Shown here: in pieces, positions 4,232-5,136 of the stretch
How positions within the stretch are numbered: position 1 is the first letter of the stretch
How the letters are laid out: each line of letters opens with the position of its first letter
NCBI GenBank assembly: GCA_016196785.1
Contig: JACPXA010000244.1
Coordinates: 1-5,136 of the forward strand
DNA: 5,136 nucleotides
Reading direction: 5' to 3'
Source: Elusimicrobiota bacterium
GTDB taxonomy: Bacteria; Elusimicrobiota; Elusimicrobia; 2-01-FULL-59-12; JACPXA01
The notes under the pieces: generated by a model
What the model was told of the DNA's origin: nothing
The model's database searches: none
What the model saw: only the letters and a program-made list of their open reading frames with translations
Program-made: the position numbers and the translations under genes

Positions 4232-5136
4232 CTAGGGGCTTATTTTGGCAATGAAGGCGTCTCTCAAGTCACCGCCGAACGTGGGCTGGAAAGCCTTGGG
4301 GGTCGTGGGGAAGTTACGCGAAGCGGTCAGACCCGTCACATAGGCGGTGCCGTCTTGGTCCACCGCGATGCCGTTGCCGGAGTCATCGTCACGCCCGCCG
4401 AGGTACGTGGAATAGATGAGCGCCGTGCCGGCCGGGTTCACCTGCGTGACAAAGGCGTCGAATCCGCCACCGAACGTAGTCTGGAAGGCCTTGGGGGTCG
4501 TAGGGAAGTTGAATGAGTTGGTCTGACCCGTCACGTAGGCGGTGCCCTCCGCGTCCACCGCGATGCCAGAGCCTCGGTCAGCGACACTCCCGCCGAGGTA
4601 CGTAGAATAGATGAGCGCCGTGCCTCGCGGGTTCACCTGCGTCACAAAGGCGTCTTCTATGCCGCCGCCGAACGTGGGCTGGAAGGCCCCGGGGGTCGTG
4701 GGGAAGTTGGGCGAAGTGGTCACCCCTGTCACGTAGGCGGTGCCGTCTTGGTCCACCGCGATGCCGAGGCCTGCGTCTGCGCTACGGCCACCGAGGTACG
4801 TGGAATACATCAGCGCCGTGCCTTGCGGGTTCACCTTCGTCACAAAGGCGTCTGAGGGGCCGCCGAATGTGGTCTGGAAGACCCCGGGGGTCGTGGGGAA
4901 GGAGGGTGAGGTGGTCTGACCCGTCACGTAGGCGTTACCGTCTACGTCCACCGCGATGCCGTAGCCTGCGTCAAACTCAAAGCCGCCGAGATAGGCCGAG
5001 TAGACCAACGCCGTGCCGTCCGGGTTCACCTTCGTCACGAAGGCGTCTGCTAAGCCGCTGAACGCGGTCTGAAAGGCCCCGGGGGTCGTGGGGAAGAAGC
5101 GCGATCGGGTCAAACCCGTCACGTAGGCGGTGCCGT
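4232..5136 (-). CDS. SBBP beta-propeller repeat protein, C-terminal part (runs off right edge)
   Basis: The frame is open from the right window edge and ends in TAG at 4234-4232, giving 300 visible residues. A GTG at 5122 could be mistaken for a start, but the preceding codons GTAY continue the repeat motif, so the true N-terminus lies outside the window. The visible part holds four full SBBP units (65, 65, 66 and 65 residues) and a closing 35-residue partial unit ending DAFIAKISP, the usual C-terminus of these proteins. Core motifs are FPTTP-AFQ, DAFVTKVNP, GTALIYSTYLGG and GIAVD-DGTAYVTG. The units are more diverged from each other than those of the left gene, so this array is older or less homogenised. 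It is presumably exported, with unknown function, and is a tandem paralogue of the left gene. Confidence 0.9.
   Translation of the reverse strand, partial: GTAYVTGLTRSRFFPTTPGAFQTAFSGLADAFVTKVNPDGTALVYSAYLGGFEFDAGYGIAVDVDGNAYVTGQTTSPSFPTTPGVFQTTFGGPSDAFVTKVNPQGTALMYSTYLGGRSADAGLGIAVDQDGTAYVTGVTTSPNFPTTPGAFQPTFGGGIEDAFVTQVNPRGTALIYSTYLGGSVADRGSGIAVDAEGTAYVTGQTNSFNFPTTPKAFQTTFGGGFDAFVTQVNPAGTALIYSTYLGGRDDDSGNGIAVDQDGTAYVTGLTASRNFPTTPKAFQPTFGGDLRDAFIAKISP
4235..5122 (-). repeat. Coding tandem repeat array (SBBP units) in the right gene
   Basis: In reading direction the units are at 5122-4928, 4927-4733, 4732-4535 and 4534-4340, then a 35-codon partial unit at 4339-4235. Residues after VTG, the FGG-to-DAF segment and the residues after YLGG vary, while the strand motifs are kept. 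The two last units share FPTTPKAFQ where the others have PTTPG, showing local homogenisation. Confidence 0.85.

Noticed and set aside
1..5136. One SBBP gene split by an insertion
   Set aside because: On the minus strand the right block is a C-terminus with a stop codon and the left block is an N-terminus with its own SD and ATG. A split gene would show the opposite order.

Overview
The window looks like an accessory stretch of a GC-rich bacterial chromosome. Shine-Dalgarno sequences are canonical (AGGAGG and GAGGTGAT), the sigma70-type promoters are recognisable, and small palindromic REP-like repeats are scattered through the AT-richer middle. Large SBBP beta-propeller proteins, a DUF4143 ATPase and a RelE-type toxin-antitoxin pair fit environmental lineages such as Nitrospirota, NC10, Acidobacteria or deltaproteobacteria. 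The sequence alone does not let me choose among them.

Layout, left to right. (1) 1-1533, minus strand: the N-terminal part of an SBBP repeat protein. It has a signal-like N-terminus, a globular N-terminal domain, and then at least 3.7 near-identical repeats of 65-67 residues; it runs off the left edge. (2) 1534-1869: its leader with two hairpins and a perfect TATAAT box, followed by a palindromic MITE/REP-like element. (3) 1870-3135, minus strand: a complete DUF4143-type AAA ATPase. (4) 3136-3383: a divergent control region with one promoter in each direction and a REP-like hairpin. (5) 3384-4010, plus strand: an AbrB-like antitoxin followed by a RelE/ParE-like toxin, with a second REP-like hairpin filling the 42-bp gap between them. 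(6) 4011-4231: no gene recognised, but a perfect 18-bp inverted repeat lies against the next gene. (7) 4232-5136, minus strand: the C-terminal part of a second SBBP protein, running off the right edge.

The two SBBP genes are tandem paralogues. The ATPase, toxin-antitoxin pair and small repeats look like an accessory cassette between them. The ATPase and the toxin-antitoxin operon are divergent and share one intergenic region, so they may be co-controlled, but nothing shows that they work together. The SBBP proteins are probably exported and structural or surface-associated; their exact job is unknown.

I see no clearly new multi-gene system. The points most worth a second look are: a REP hairpin covering the toxin's translation start, with an inverted sister copy upstream so that the antitoxin gene is bracketed; a promoter/leader segment shared by the ATPase and the left SBBP gene; and an apparently missing half-blade at the junction between the left SBBP N-terminal domain and its repeat array, where a perfect 142-bp duplication ends.
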